Positions 36,801-50,000 are shown, numbered from the stretch's first letter. The stretch is 63,867 nt of DNA from Mesostigma viride (GCA_009746045.1 RPFO01000908.1:1-63867), one strand, 5' to 3'. The notes: generated from the sequence alone by a model not told the origin. A program made the numbers and translations.

Positions 36801-39800
36801 ACGGCCGTTACCTGCGCGTAACGGTCCAGAACTCCGAGTTTCTAAGCTCCGTAGCTATCGACGACGATGCGTGCCAAGTTCAGCTTGAAATTGGCCTAGG
36901 CGTTTGGGCCGGACGAGGGAAATTGGCGAGGAAAACGGCGAGGAGAGGACCGATTCAAGTGGTATTTGGCGGTTGCTGGCAAAAAGTGAGGAATCTGACG
37001 GACGGACCTGACGTGCTGACATACCAGGTTTAGTTGCGGTTCGGTTCAGCCACCGGCTTCCCAAAATAGGCCAGCAACCCGTCCGGCACCATGAGTTTGC
37101 ATGGAATCGTGGCGTAATCCATGGAATCACAGGCTGTGGCCGGCCGTACAGGTTCGGCTGTCTTGCTAGTGGGCGGGCTGTGTAAGCGGGAGTGTACGGC
37201 TGTGCTGGTACTCGCCGTTGAGGCACAAAAAGCCGTTGAGGCACAGAATCTGCCAAGTAGCGGGGGTTCGGGGGCGGAGCCCCCGATCTTGTTGCCCTTA
37301 TATACTACTTTTAGGTCGGCCCAATTGTTCCGCAAACTCTTCCGGCAAACGTTGTCCGTACACGAGTAGCGCAAAAATCCGAACGCACAATTTGTTTCCA
37401 CAAAATCTTTCAGCAGATCGCGTCCGTAGGCTTTCTAGCGGCCTGTCACCGCGTAGCGTCCGGCACCCAAACTCTTCTAAGACGGGAACTCAAACAAATA
37501 CCCCGTGACGACAGTAGTAGTCAGTAAAACAGACTAAAACGGCCGTTACCTGCGCGTAACGGTCCAGAACTCCGAGTTTCTAAGCTCCGTAGCTATCGAC
37601 GACGATGCGTGCCAAGTTCAGCTTGAAATTGGCCTAGGCGTTTGGGCCGGACGAGGGAAATTGGCGAGGAAAACGGCGAGGAGAGGACCGATTCAAGTGG
37701 TATTTGGCGGTTGCTGGCAAAAAGTGAGGAATCTGACGGACGGACCTGACGTGCTGACATACCAGGTTTAGTTGCGGTTCGGTTCAGCCACCGGCTTCCC
37801 AAAATAGGCCAGCAACCCGTCCGGCACCATGAGTTTGCATGGAATCGTGGCGTAATCCATGGAATCACAGGCTGTGGCCGGCCGTACAGGTTCGGCTGTC
37901 TTGCTAGTGGGCGGGCTGTGTAAGCGGGAGTGTACGGCTGTGCTGGTACTCGCCGTTGAGGCACAAAAAGCCGTTGAGGCACAGAATCTGCCAAGTAGCG
38001 GGGGTTCGGGGGCGGAGCCCCCGATCTTGTTGCCCTTATATACTACTTTTAGGTCGGCCCAATTGTTCCGCAAACTCTTCCGGCAAACGTTGTCCGTACA
38101 CGAGTAGCGCAAAAATCCGAACGCACAATTTGTTTCCACAAAATCTTTCAGCAGATCGCGTCCGTAGGCTTTCTAGCGGCCTGTCACCGCGTAGCGTCCG
38201 GCACCCAAACTCTTCTAAGACGGGAACTCAAACAAATACCCCGTGACGACAGTAGTAGTCAGTAAAACAGACTAAAACGGCCGTTACCTGCGCGTAACGG
38301 TCCAGAACTCCGAGTTTCTAAGCTCCGTAGCTATCGACGACGATGCGTGCCAAGTTCAGCTTGAAATTGGCCTAGGCGTTTGGGCCGGACGAGGGAAATT
38401 GGCGAGGAAAACGGCGAGGAGAGGACCGATTCAAGTGGTATTTGGCGGTTGCTGGCAAAAAGTGAGGAATCTGACGGACGGACCTGACGTGCTGACATAC
38501 CAGGTTTAGTTGCGGTTCGGTTCAGCCACCGGCTTCCCAAAATAGGCCAGCAACCCGTCCGGCACCATGAGTTTGCATGGAATCGTGGCGTAATCCATGG
38601 AATCACAGGCTGTGGCCGGCCGTACAGGTTCGGCTGTCTTGCTAGTGGGCGGGCTGTGTAAGCGGGAGTGTACGGCTGTGCTGGTACTCGCCGTTGAGGC
38701 ACAAAAAGCCGTTGAGGCACAGAATCTGCCAAGTAGCGGGGGTTCGGGGGCGGAGCCCCCGATCTTGTTGCCCTTATATACTACTTTTAGGTCGGCCCAA
38801 TTGTTCCGCAAACTCTTCCGGCAAACGTTGTCCGTACACGAGTAGCGCAAAAATCCGAACGCACAATTTGTTTCCACAAAATCTTTCAGCAGATCGCGTC
38901 CGTAGGCTTTCTAGCGGCCTGTCACCGCGTAGCGTCCGGCACCCAAACTCTTCTAAGACGGGAACTCAAACAAATACCCCGTGACGACAGTAGTAGTCAG
39001 TAAAACAGACTAAAACGGCCGTTACCTGCGCGTAACGGTCCAGAACTCCGAGTTTCTAAGCTCCGTAGCTATCGACGACGATGCGTGCCAAGTTCAGCTT
39101 GAAATTGGCCTAGGCGTTTGGGCCGGACGAGGGAAATTGGCGAGGAAAACGGCGAGGAGAGGACCGATTCAAGTGGTATTTGGCGGTTGCTGGCAAAAAG
39201 TGAGGAATCTGACGGACGGACCTGACGTGCTGACATACCAGGTTTAGTTGCGGTTCGGTTCAGCCACCGGCTTCCCAAAATAGGCCAGCAACCCGTCCGG
39301 CACCATGAGTTTGCATGGAATCGTGGCGTAATCCATGGAATCACAGGCTGTGGCCGGCCGTACAGGTTCGGCTGTCTTGCTAGTGGGCGGGCTGTGTAAG
39401 CGGGAGTGTACGGCTGTGCTGGTACTCGCCGTTGAGGCACAAAAAGCCGTTGAGGCACAGAATCTGCCAAGTAGCGGGGGTTCGGGGGCGGAGCCCCCGA
39501 TCTTGTTGCCCTTATATACTACTTTTAGGTCGGCCCAATTGTTCCGCAAACTCTTCCGGCAAACGTTGTCCGTACACGAGTAGCGCAAAAATCCGAACGC
39601 ACAATTTGTTTCCACAAAATCTTTCAGCAGATCGCGTCCGTAGGCTTTCTAGCGGCCTGTCACCGCGTAGCGTCCGGCACCCAAACTCTTCTAAGACGGG
39701 AACTCAAACAAATACCCCGTGACGACAGTAGTAGTCAGTAAAACAGACTAAAACGGCCGTTACCTGCGCGTAACGGTCCAGAACTCCGAGTTTCTAAGCT

Positions 39801-40245
39801 CCGTAGCTATCGACGACGATGCGTGCCAAGTTCAGCTTGAAATTGGCCTAGGCGTTTGGGCCGGACGAGGGAAATTGGCGAGGAAAACGGCGAGGAGAGG
39901 ACCGATTCAAGTGGTATTTGGCGGTTGCTGGCAAAAAGTGAGGAATCTGACGGACGGACCTGACGTGCTGACATACCAGGTTTAGTTGCGGTTCGGTTCA
40001 GCCACCGGCTTCCCAAAATAGGCCAGCAACCCGTCCGGCACCATGAGTTTGCATGGAATCGTGGCGTAATCCATGGAATCACAGGCTGTGGCCGGCCGTA
40101 CAGGTTCGGCTGTCTTGCTAGTGGGCGGGCTGTGTAAGCGTGAGTGTACGGCTGTGCTGGTACTCGCCGTTGAGGCACAAAAAGCCGTTGAGGCACAGAA
40201 TCTGCCAAGTAGCGGGGGTTCGGGGGCGGAGCCCCCGATCTTGTT
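24802..40245. repeat. 21-copy tandem array of a 734-738 bp unit (15.4 kb)
   Basis: Units repeat with periods of 727-738 bp. The two leftmost are diverged, the middle ones nearly identical, and the last four (37 kb onward) are 738-bp copies that look identical. Each unit has a GGGGGCGGAGCCCCC hairpin, a short AT hinge (TATACTAC) followed by a variable stretch, an inverted repeat CGTTACCTGCGCGTAACG, and a doubled GCCGTTGAGGCACA. The left edge begins at TTGCCC and the right edge ends at CTTGTT. Within the unit these are adjacent (CTTGTTGCCC), so the array contains a whole number of units. Every unit has open frames of 118-134 codons on both strands, but homogenised copies give no evidence of selection and I recognise no domain. 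Best described as satellite DNA, possibly derived from a mobile or circular element. Confidence 0.95.
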
Positions 40246-40636
40246 ACCATTTCATGCAATTTGGTCACTAGTGCGCTTTCCGCGTGCACTTTTCATTACT
40301 AGATTGCTTAAATTTATTAAAATTTATTAAAATTTATTAACATTTATTAAAATTTATTCAAGTCGGGGTAAAATTGGCTGTTTTTGTCATAGTGTCATGC
40401 ACTCGGAGGGTAAGCAAGTGAGACAAGTTGTAGATTATTTACAATTGCACAACCCTCTCCACGACCCCGCTAGTTCTATTTATAGAACGAATTATAATTA
40501 TTGCCAAAATTGTGCACAAGCCTGTGCACAACCCAACCAGTAATTCCCACTTGAACTTTGAATATTCAAGTGAATGCTCTGGAGACAGATGTACAGATCG
40601 ATGTTTACAAATGTACACGAGTTCAGATCAAGCTAT
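40246..40636. other. AT-rich spacer between the array and the large minus-strand gene
   Basis: It contains a short tandem AAATTTATTAA repeat (about 40308-40360, four to five copies) and otherwise nothing recognisable. It is the 3' flank of the minus-strand gene ending at 40637. Confidence 0.7.
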
Positions 40637-43600
40637 CTAACTACCTACTAACAGGCGTTTCTTTACAGGTGCCCGTCCGCTGGGCTTCTTTACACCCCCC
40701 TCCCGCACATCTGCGCCAGCCTTCCCTTGAGGTTTTCGTTTGCCCTGCCCTGCGGCTTGGTCTCCCCCCTTCTCTTGGAGTCGTGGGGAAGATCTGGTCG
40801 CTGGGGAAGATCTGGTCGCCAGGAACCCCTTGTCCATCCACCACTCCAAATACGTTCCCTCAGGTGGCTTGAAACAGTTCCGCATCTCGTCTTGTTGTAC
40901 CTTGAAAATTATGTTGGGCATCGTCCCCTGCTCCCCATTAATCCAGATTCCCTTTTCGTCACACCCTTCTGCCCAAAATTTAACGTACCACACGCCCGTT
41001 TTATCCACCTTTCGAACGACTCCATGCACCAGGAACGTGTCGACGTGGAAATCAGGCATGTGTGCCAGCTTCATTGGGTCTGCATTGAGTTTAGCCACCG
41101 AATCAGCAGCCCACGTGGGCTTCCACAACGTATCAAGGCGCTGGGATTGGTTCTTCCGATACTGGCAAAATTCACCGCCGTGCTTGCACAATACCGAAAC
41201 CGGACATCCAACAGGCGAGCGGGGCACGACCCGTTTCCCCCCCCCACACCTTCCAGATTCTCCATCCACGGCTGCCAACTTGGTGGTGGCACTTTCTTGT
41301 CTAGTGGCTTGGGCTGGGTTGCGGTAACTGTGACACGTCTTTGTGGCGCTTCCTCAGGTTCCGATTCTTCCGATTCTTCCGAATCTTCCTCAAACCCTTT
41401 GGGTGGGCCGCCATGCGCGTCATCCTTTGGCGGCTCCTCTTCAGACTCGTCACCTGTGTGTGAGACAAGCAATGACGAGCGGCGCAATTAGTTATCATTA
41501 CAATCGCAAATCAAACTTGGGAATATGCAAACATCATAATTTAACCGACCATATTCACTCAGATTAACTTACCCTTTGACAGATGACTAGCCGTTGCTCT
41601 TGATCGAACGTGCCCGCCAGGCGAAAGGAGCTTTTTGCAGTAGTCGACGGCACGCCCCAACATCCCCCCCCCGACGCCCCCGAATTCCCCTTCGAGCCTC
41701 CCTCCCCTCCCCCCCCTCCTTCCCCCCTTCCCCCGATGCGCCGGTCGACCCGCCCCCCTCTCCGCCCTTCCCCCCTTCCCCCGATGCGCCGGTTGACCCG
41801 CCCCCCTCTCCACCCTTCTCTCCCCCCCCTCTCCGCCCTTGGACCCGCCCCCCTCTCCGCCCTTTGACCCGCCCCCCTCTCCACCCTTTGACCCGCCCCC
41901 CTCTCCGCCCTTCGACCCGCCCCCCTCTCCGCCCTTCGACCCCCTCCCCTCTCCGCCCTTCTCTCCGCCCCCCTCTCCGTCCTTCGACCCCCTCCCCTCT
42001 CCGCCCTTCGACCCGCCCCCCTCTCCGTCCTTCGACCCGCCCCCCTCTCCGCCCTTCGACCCCCCCCCTCTCCGCCCTTCGACCCGCCCCCCTCTCCGTC
42101 CTTCGACCCCCCCCCTCTCCGCCCTTCGACCCGCCCCCCTCTCCGCCCTTCGAACCCCCCCCTCTCCGTCCTTCGACCCGCCCCCCTTATCACCACCCTC
42201 ATTCCCGCCCCCTCATCATCGCCGGCACCATCATCACCAACCTCCTCCCCATCATCACCCCCATGTGACCCGACATCCTCATCATCCCCCATTGAGACGT
42301 CTTCGGCCGAGGGGGTCTCCGAGGCGGCGCGCTTCCGGCGTTTCTTTTTGGTGCCAGCGCCTGCCGTCTCCAGCGGACGCTTCTGGGCTGCACCCGCAAT
42401 TTCCTTGCCCGAACGGCCGTTGGGATTGGAAATATCCTCCCCCTCAGGCCGCTTCCCAAGTACCTTCAGAAGGACCTTAAACCCATCCACCTGCTCCTTT
42501 GACCCAATGAAGATCACGGGTGGGTTGAAGAATCCCGTAAAATCGCCTAGGTACGACGACCAGGCGTCCTTCACACCATTGAAATCTCCACAATCCTTCG
42601 CCGCCTTCCAGTCCCTTTTCTCCACCCACGCACCCGTTCGACCCTTCAACAATTCCTCATCATTCCACAGCTTCGCGTGGTGTTCCAAATTCAGCAGCCA
42701 TATCCCATTCTTGATATCCGGCTGGTTCACCCCCCCCTTCCTCTTCACAACAAATTCGAACCCCTCCATTGCATTAAGTACCACTTGAGCCAACCGTGTC
42801 GGCCCATCGCTTTTCTCCCACGCGAAAGTCTTCATCATGAACTCACAGGTCGTGTCCCCGTCAGACCCGTAAACTTTCTTAGAAATCCACGGGCCCTGCT
42901 GCTCGATTTCGGATGCCAGCTCCTCCGACCCAAACTTCCGCGGGGGTTCCCGCTTCTCCCCCACCTTTTTTTGGCGACCCGACTGGACGTCCTCTGCCTC
43001 CGCATGTTCGGCTTGGCCTTCCTCCGGCACAGCCCCCGTCACCGCCACAGCCCCCGCCACAGGCTGTACGGGTTGGGGCACCACAGCCTGTTCGGTTGGG
43101 GGTTCGGGCGCAATCAGGACCCACCATTTCGTTTCCTCCTTGTGGGTCGTCCAAAAATTCGTCCTCTCCAGCAGTGCAAGTGGGAAGGTGGAATCGTCCC
43201 TCCCCGTTGGCCTGATAACCGCCCTTAGTCTCTTGGCAGCTACAGCGACCGTATCGGCCACCCTCTCAAGGGCGCTGTCGGCTTCCGAAGGCTGCATCGG
43301 CAACCAGCCGAGGTGGCGTGGTTCGGGGTATTTCCCCAAATCGCGGTTGTAGATCAGGAAAAGCTGGACAATCACCTCGCAGAAGATCTTGGCCATGTAT
43401 GTCAGGTCATACAAGCACTGAGGAGGAACGTGTTTGGCCTTCACGGTTGCCATGATAGACGGCCAGAATCGAAAGCGGGCTAGACTCCTCCACCCTTCCT
43501 GTTTGATCCCCCCCCCTTCCTCATCACCCTTCCCTCCCCGTCCAGCTTGTCCGCTGCCACGATGTCCAGAAACTCTGCAAGCTCCTTGGCCACCTTGTCC

Positions 43601-45758
43601 TCAATCGGCATTCCACATCTACTGTCGTCGTTCGGAGCGACCGTTTCATCCTTCACAGCCGAGATGAAGTCGTAGACTTGGGTTTTCTCCGATTCGGACA
43701 AACCACCCTCGTTCAATCGCCCTCCAACCCGCTCCTCACCACCCTCCTCCCCCTCCCCGTCCTTCCTTGCCTTCTCAGTGCTGCTTGAAACCCCATGAAT
43801 CAAATTCCATATTTCTTTCTGGTCCTGAAGGGGCACCTCCGGCTTATCCCAGGATTCCTCCATGTGCGTCTTGAAATAGTTGTGCACTTCCAGCAGCGCC
43901 GTCCCCCTCGACTTTTTGGAAACGGCCTCGTCTTCTGCATTCAGCCCCCCTCCGATCAGGGCAACCCTCCGATGCGCCTCTCTCCCCTGCATGCATGAAA
44001 TGTGAATCAGTGTTTGAGACAAAAAACGGTCATACAACACACGACATGACATTTTGTCCTTACACTTTGGAAGATCGGCCGTTCCCGAACAAAAATCACA
44101 CCCTAATTTCCAGTTTCCAACGGCCGTTGGCGCAAGAAAAATCACACCCTAATTTCCAGGTTCCAACGGCCGTTGGCGCAAGAAAAATCACACCCTAATT
44201 TCCAGGTTCCAACGGCCGTTGGCGCAAGAAAAATCACACCCTAATTTCCAGGTTCCAACGGCCGTTGGCGCAAGAAAAATCACACCCTAATTTCCAGGCT
44301 CCAACGGCCGTTGGCGCAAGAAAAATGTCGACCGAATTTCCAGGTTCCAACGGCCGTTGGCGCAAGAAAAATATCAACCAAATTTCCAGGTTCCAACGGC
44401 CGTTGGCGCAGGAAAAATGACACCCTAATTTCCAGGTTCCAACGGCCGTTGGCGCAAGAAAAATCACACACTAATTTCCAGGTTCCAACGGCCGTTGGCG
44501 CAAGAAAAATCACACCCTAATTTCCAGGTTCCAACGGCCGTTGGCGCAAGAAAAATAACATCTAGTGCCTAAAACGTTCCCACACCCGATCCGTTATATT
44601 TACCTTTTGCGTCCGCATGTCCTTCATGGGCGGGATCAGTGCTTCCCCCTCCACCTCCCAGCCCTTGAGCACGTCCAGATTGGTGTACTTGAACTTCTCC
44701 GCGTCCCTCACCAACCCCCTCCACAAATCAAACGCCTCGTCGGTTGTCTCCACGAACTTGCCCTTTTGTTTACCCGCAATCTCGCCAGCTATCGCAGTAC
44801 TCACTTGCTCGTCAGAGCCCTCGAAAATCACGGACTTCAACATCTGTGTGTAGTGGTTGCCGTCCAGCACGGCAAACTGCACAAACACGCAAGGCGTCTG
44901 GTCTCGAAATTTACCCTTAAGGCCGGCATGGTCCGAGATGTTCAAGCTCCCCAGCGCGGATTTCGTCAGGTCAACTACTGCCTCACGCTCAGATTCATTT
45001 GACCACTCGGACGGATCCAACTCCATGGTGATCAACTCGTCTGAGCAAGCGGCCGCCATGTCCTTCAGGGAGTCCGTCCGGAGAATGGACATGGCTTCCT
45101 CGGCCGTTGGCGAACGATAGTATCCGAACCTCTGCACGGCACGGTCACTGTCGTCCCCCGTCAGTATTTTAATGTGGTAAGGAACCTTTTCACTCCTCTG
45201 CACCCATAAATTGTAGAGACCTGGATCACGGTCTGCCAGCACCTGCCACGCAAACCGGAAGATCGGCACGGCACATTTTGCTTTTGTCAGACTTGTGCCG
45301 GCCCCCACGAACCACGGCGCGAGCCCCCTACAATTCCGCACCGTCACCGTCCGGTGCCGCATGAGTTCCGGGAGTTGGCACAAGTTCTCCGTGGGGGCCC
45401 GTACTTGAGTCGCAATCGCGGACCCCCCCACGATGTCGACATCGTCTGGAACTAGGCGTATCTTCTGCCGCAGATGAAACGCCGCCTGTATGGTGTCAGT
45501 TAGATTCTTGTCGTGCACTTGAGAGGACGGCGCTGGCTCCCAGGAGTCCAAAATGCTGGGCTTCGCATTTCCAGCACGTGTCGTCAGCAGCCCCTTCCTC
45601 TCAAAGGTCTTCACAATAACCGACCATAAGTCGGTGCCCGGTGCTCGTTGGCGCCAGTCCTCAAAAAATGTTGTGAGATGCGCCACCGCACAGTTATGTT
45701 CAATCTTGTAAGCCCACTTCTCCCGCTCTTCCTCCGTTCTCGGCCTGGACGGACGCCC
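40637..45758 (-). CDS. Large multi-exon gene of unknown function, with three G9 frame breaks
   Basis: Exons in gene order: 45758-44586 (391 codons, acceptor GATCAG, donor GTGTGG), 43986-41573 (acceptor ATGCAG, donor GTAAGT) and 41453-40637 (acceptor CACAG). The first is a globular, unrecognised region containing QFAVLDGNHYTQML. The second holds ELAEFLDIVAADKL, KHVPPQCLYDLTYMAKIF, WLLNLEHHAKLW and a nuclear-localisation-like KKKRRKR, followed by acidic and Arg/Gly-rich repeats. The third is Asp/Glu-rich, then globular (VHGVVRKVDKTGVWYVKFW), with a basic tail. The frame changes by -1 at three G9 runs (plus-strand C runs 43508-43516, 41664-41672, 41237-41245). With one extra base at each, exon two ends in phase 1, which is what exon three requires. 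The product would be about 1,470 codons. The exon at 53840-54139 may be its upstream exon, since both ends are phase 0. I do not recognise a family. Confidence 0.6.
41690..42190 (-). repeat. 24-bp minisatellite coding Arg/Gly/Glu-rich repeats
   Basis: Within the second exon of the large gene, units of about 24 bp (plus strand CTCTCCGCCCTTCGACCCGC) encode GRRAERGA-like repeats. The variable C-run lengths make this stretch prone to expansion and frame error. Confidence 0.85.
44098..44562. repeat. Palindrome array A, 46-bp unit, about 10 copies
   Basis: The unit consists of AATTTCCAGGTT, CCAACGGCCGTTGG and CGCAAGAAAAATCACACCCT in that order. The 14-bp palindrome is almost invariant while the spacers vary. 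The array fills the intron between the exons ending at 44586 and starting at 43986. The 46-bp period is not a multiple of three. Confidence 0.95.
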
Positions 45759-45837
45759 CTGATCACATGCAAAAAACATACAGATAGCCGGAAGGTCAGT
45801 ACTATGTTCCAACGGCCGTCGCCGGAAAAATAACACC

Positions 45838-46520
45838 CTCATTTCCAGGTTTCAACGGCCGTTGGCGCATGAAAATCACACCCTAATTTCCAGGTTCCAA
45901 CGGCCGTTGGCGCATGAAAATCACACCCTAATTTACAGGTTCCAACGGCCGTTGGCGCATGAAAATCACACCCTAATTTACAGGTTCCAACGGCCGTTGG
46001 CGCATGAAAATCACACCCTAATTTCCAGGTTCCAACGGCCGTTGGCGACAGAAAAATCACACCCTAATTTCCAGGTTCCAACGGCCGTTGGCGCGAGAAA
46101 AATGACACCCTATTTTCCAGGTTCCAACGGCCGTTGGCGCGAGAAAAATCACACCCTATTTTCCAGGTTCCAACGGCCGTTGGCGCATGAAAATCACACC
46201 CTAATTTCCAGTTTCCAACGGCCGTTGGCGCGAGAAAAATGACACCTTCATTTCCAGGTTCCAACGGCCGTTGGCGACAGAAAAATAACACCCTAATTTC
46301 CAGGTTCCAACGGCCGTTGGCGCATGAAAATCACACCCTAATTTTAAGGTTCCGACGGCCGTTGGCGCATGAAAATCACACCCTAATTTACGGGTTCCAA
46401 CGGCCGTTGGCGCATGAAAATCACACCCTAATTTCAAGGTTCCGACGGCCGTTGGGCAAAAAAAAAATAACACCCTAATTTCCAAATTGCAACGGCCGTT
46501 GGCGCAAGAAAATCAAGCAA
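45838..46520. repeat. Palindrome array B, 45-47 bp unit, about 15 copies
   Basis: The same CCAACGGCCGTTGG unit as array A, with variants after the palindrome (CGCATGAAAATCACACCC, CGCGAGAAAAATGACACC, CGACAGAAAAATCACACC). It lies just upstream of the exon starting at 45758. The last copy runs into the AAGGAC satellite. Confidence 0.95.
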
Positions 46521-46528
46521 GAAAAGGA

Positions 46529-47098
46529 TGTCAAGGACAAGGACAAGGACAAGGACAAGGACAAGGACAAGGACAAGGACAAGGACAAGGACGAGGACAA
46601 GGACAAGGACAAGGACAAGGACGAGGACAAGGACAAGGACAAGGGCAAGGACAAGGACAAGGACAAGGACAAGGACAAGGACAAGGACAAGGACAAGGAC
46701 AAGGACAAGGACAAGGACAAGGACAAGGACAAGGACAAGGACAAGGACAAGGACAAGGACAAGGACAAGGACAAGGACAAGGGCAAGGGCAAGGGCAAGG
46801 ACAAGGACAAGGACAAGGACAAGGACAAGGACAAGGACAAGGACAAGGACAAGGACAAGGACAAGGACAAGGACAAGGACAAGGACAAGGACGAGGACGA
46901 GGACAAGGACAAGGACAAGGACAAGGACAAGGACGAGGACGAGGACGAGGACAAGCACAAGGACAAGGACAAGGACAAGGACGAGGACAAGGACGAGGAT
47001 AAGGACAAGGACAAGGACAAGGACAAGGACAAGGACAAGGACAAGGACAAGGACAAGGACAAGGACAAGGACAAGGACAAGGACAAGGACAAGGACAA
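46529..47098. repeat. (AAGGAC)n satellite, left block
   Basis: 570 bp of AAGGAC units with scattered AAGGGC and GAGGAC variants. It begins after a palindrome copy and ends at the CACTA-like left terminus at 47099. It is open in all six frames, so ORFs here are artefacts. Confidence 0.97.
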
Positions 47099-50000
47099 CA
47101 CTAGGAACTCGGGGGTGATATAAGTGGTAAAAAGTGGTAAAATCTATATCACCCGGTGGTAAAAAGTGGTAAAAAGTGATAAAAAGTGATAAAAAGTGAT
47201 AAAAAGTGGTAAAAAAGGGGTAAAACTGGTGGTAAAAGGTGGTAAAACAGGGGGTGGTAAAAGCCTTTACCACCTCCATTTTACCACCTGACCGCCATCG
47301 TGGTAAAAAATTACCACCAGGTGGTAAAAACGAGGGTGAAAACAGGTGGTAAAAAATTACCACCATGGAGGTGAAAAAATCGGTGGTAAAAATGGTAAAA
47401 AATATGGAGGGAAAAAACGCAGATAGATCTCACTAGGAACTCGGCTTTGAGAATGGGTGAGAAAACACGTTTCTCACCTGGGTGAGATGACCCAAAAAAG
47501 GTGAGAAAAGGAGAAAACGTGAGAAAAATCTCAAAAAACAGGACGTGAATCAACAGCACTGGTCAAATCAGGGCAATCAAAATCGCTTCATTAAAATGTT
47601 TAAATAATAAATGTTTATAGCCGTCAAGAACCTATCGATTCATACTACCCATTCAGAGGCTGTTCTGAAATTGTAACCATTGATCATTTTTAATGAATCA
47701 TCTATACAACACTGTTATGGCTTTATGACACATCCGTCATTGCCTTTCATCTTATACGATAGCAGCTAGTGGTTAACGAAGCTGGTCGCTTGCTAGGGCA
47801 TCATGCTGACCGCTCCCATTTCATTCCCGTGGCGCCTGCAAGAATCCAAGCAAGCCGCGACACAAGATGCAAGAGAACAAAAAGATATCAGATCCTTGAC
47901 ATAGACATCACCATTCTACAAGGAAGAGCTCGCCAGCACCTAACGGTCCATGCAGCAAATGTGTAGAATACGATTTAAGACCCAACACTCACTCTTATGG
48001 CAAAGCAGCCCATACACATGAATCACACCATGCGCCAGATGTCACACGAGCAAGCCACAACGTTGTCGTCGGATCAGAAAGCAACAAACGTGAAAACGCT
48101 AGCGGCCCAAATCTGAGATTCCGCGGAACACAGAAAATAAGAAAGCTCAGAAGCTACCAGCAAGGGATCGAACATAGGACCTTTGGCAGGATTTCGCGGC
48201 TGTGTGAGTCTCCTGATCCGAAGGCATCTCACTTAAGTAACGTTTCGAAACAGCCAAACTGCGAAAACCCTCTTACCGGAGAGTTTTGCCAATATCAAGG
48301 AGACAACCAGCGCAGGTCAGAAATCGGGAGAATCCGGACCATGGTAGCTCGAGCCTGCCGTTATCTTGTCCGCGCTGTCGAGCCGTGCAGGATTATGAAT
48401 ATGAATGGAGATGGAAATGTGTAGCCTTACATGCGAAATAATGGCCGGCTGACGTGAAGAGCGACTAGATGACCTAGACGGTGGGGCCGGACACAGCTTG
48501 CTTGTTTGTGTTTCATCGTGGGCAACGAGTCCAACGACTACTTTCTTTGGGTTGCAAACTGCGGCAAATTGAACGCAAACCTCATCATGAAATCTTGACC
48601 GTCGAAATGTAACGATCCGACGACTTATGCAGTATGCCGCGTAATTTTTTGCGGGAGAGCCGTTGGGCCGGTTCCCGACGCGGGCGACCAGTGGTTTGCA
48701 TTAAGTTAACTTACCTGAAGTTTTCCAACAGAAGTTACCCAAGCCGCACGATGGCACTCATCGACGGCCTCAGTCTGCTGACGCGTCGGCCCGATTTTGG
48801 CGGCACCCAATTTGACCCCAACGGTACCTACCGACAAAGGGCATACATTACCTTTCACGCGCACCACGACCCCTTCGAGCTCTGCTATGGCGGTGGTGCC
48901 GTGGGGCCCGCATCAGACTGCGGGCCCTTATCTTCTATGGCGGTGCTGCCGTTGGGCCCGAATCAGACTGCAGGCCCTTTATGCAGGCGGGCCCTTCATG
49001 CATGTCACTTATTTATTCTTCTGCATACAAATATGAAGCCAAGAAGTCGTGTCCTCCGGATTTTTGCATTTGCACCGTGTGCAGTTCTTGGACGTTTGGA
49101 AACATGCATGGCATATGGCTAATGTAATGACTGACTAGCTAGACCGTTTCAGTGGTTTTTCATTTGCGGGTATTTCCTCGTAAATGGTGGGAAAGCGATC
49201 GCAGCAATGGTTCTCACCACTAGACACTCCCGGCCAGTGAAGCCCGATTAACGTCCTCATCAAGCAACCTGTTTCCGGCCCCACTGTATAGGTCATCTTA
49301 CATTCGCTCTTTGCGTAAGCCAGCCATAATTTCAATGAACAAGGCTACACATTTGCATACTCTTTTCTTGGTTATCGGTGTGCCTTTGTTTGAATGCAGG
49401 GGGGATCGCTGTGCCGACACAACGCGTTCAACGTGCTGGGCATCAAATGAGGGATCTGGGCGACCACCAGTGCCCGACTAGTGTCACCACTGCCTTCCGG
49501 ACCTGAGGGCAAGGCTGCAGCCGGAGCTGCAGACGTATTTTCAGGGCTTAGCGCAGCCGCCAGGCTGCCTGTGTCGAGGAGCGTTTGCTCATCACATATT
49601 GCGCAATAGCTTCGGAAAATTATATCAGCGTGTGCGTCTTAGAAAGACGAAGCGATTGTGATATTCACAGCCGAATTCGGTGCCCAAACGAGAAAGTTAT
49701 GATCTCCGCTGTCAGCCATGGCTACCTCGTGGCTCGCGGCTTTGATGGTACATTGGCTATATTGTATGATAACCCTATAATCCACCTTAGTGGTGCTGAG
49801 TTTTTTTTCACATTAATGACTTAATGAAATAAAGCTCATGATTTTTCTCGTGGTATACTGTTGGGGCAGGCGCAGGCGCAAGAAGTCTCCTACGGTTGAC
49901 AAACACCATATGTAGCAGGTTCACCTGACAACCATGCCAATATTTTGATGATTGAATGAATAAAGATGCTTTTCTTGTCGTTTTGCGCCTGACATTTTTG

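Noticed and set aside
24802-40245. CRISPR-like or rDNA array
   Set aside because: Units are 736 bp with no short repeat/unique spacer structure, and no rRNA sequence is recognisable in them.
25086-40289. A family of 133-codon and 119-134-codon proteins in every array unit
   Set aside because: Frames are open on both strands because the units are copies of each other; no domain, no start context and no independent divergence to show selection.
40637-45758. ParB or methyltransferase function for the large gene
   Set aside because: Only an isolated DGNH tetrapeptide suggests it; no supporting motifs are visible.
44098-46520. CRISPR-like array of 46-bp palindromic repeats
   Set aside because: The spacers are themselves repeats, no cas genes are present and the host is eukaryotic.
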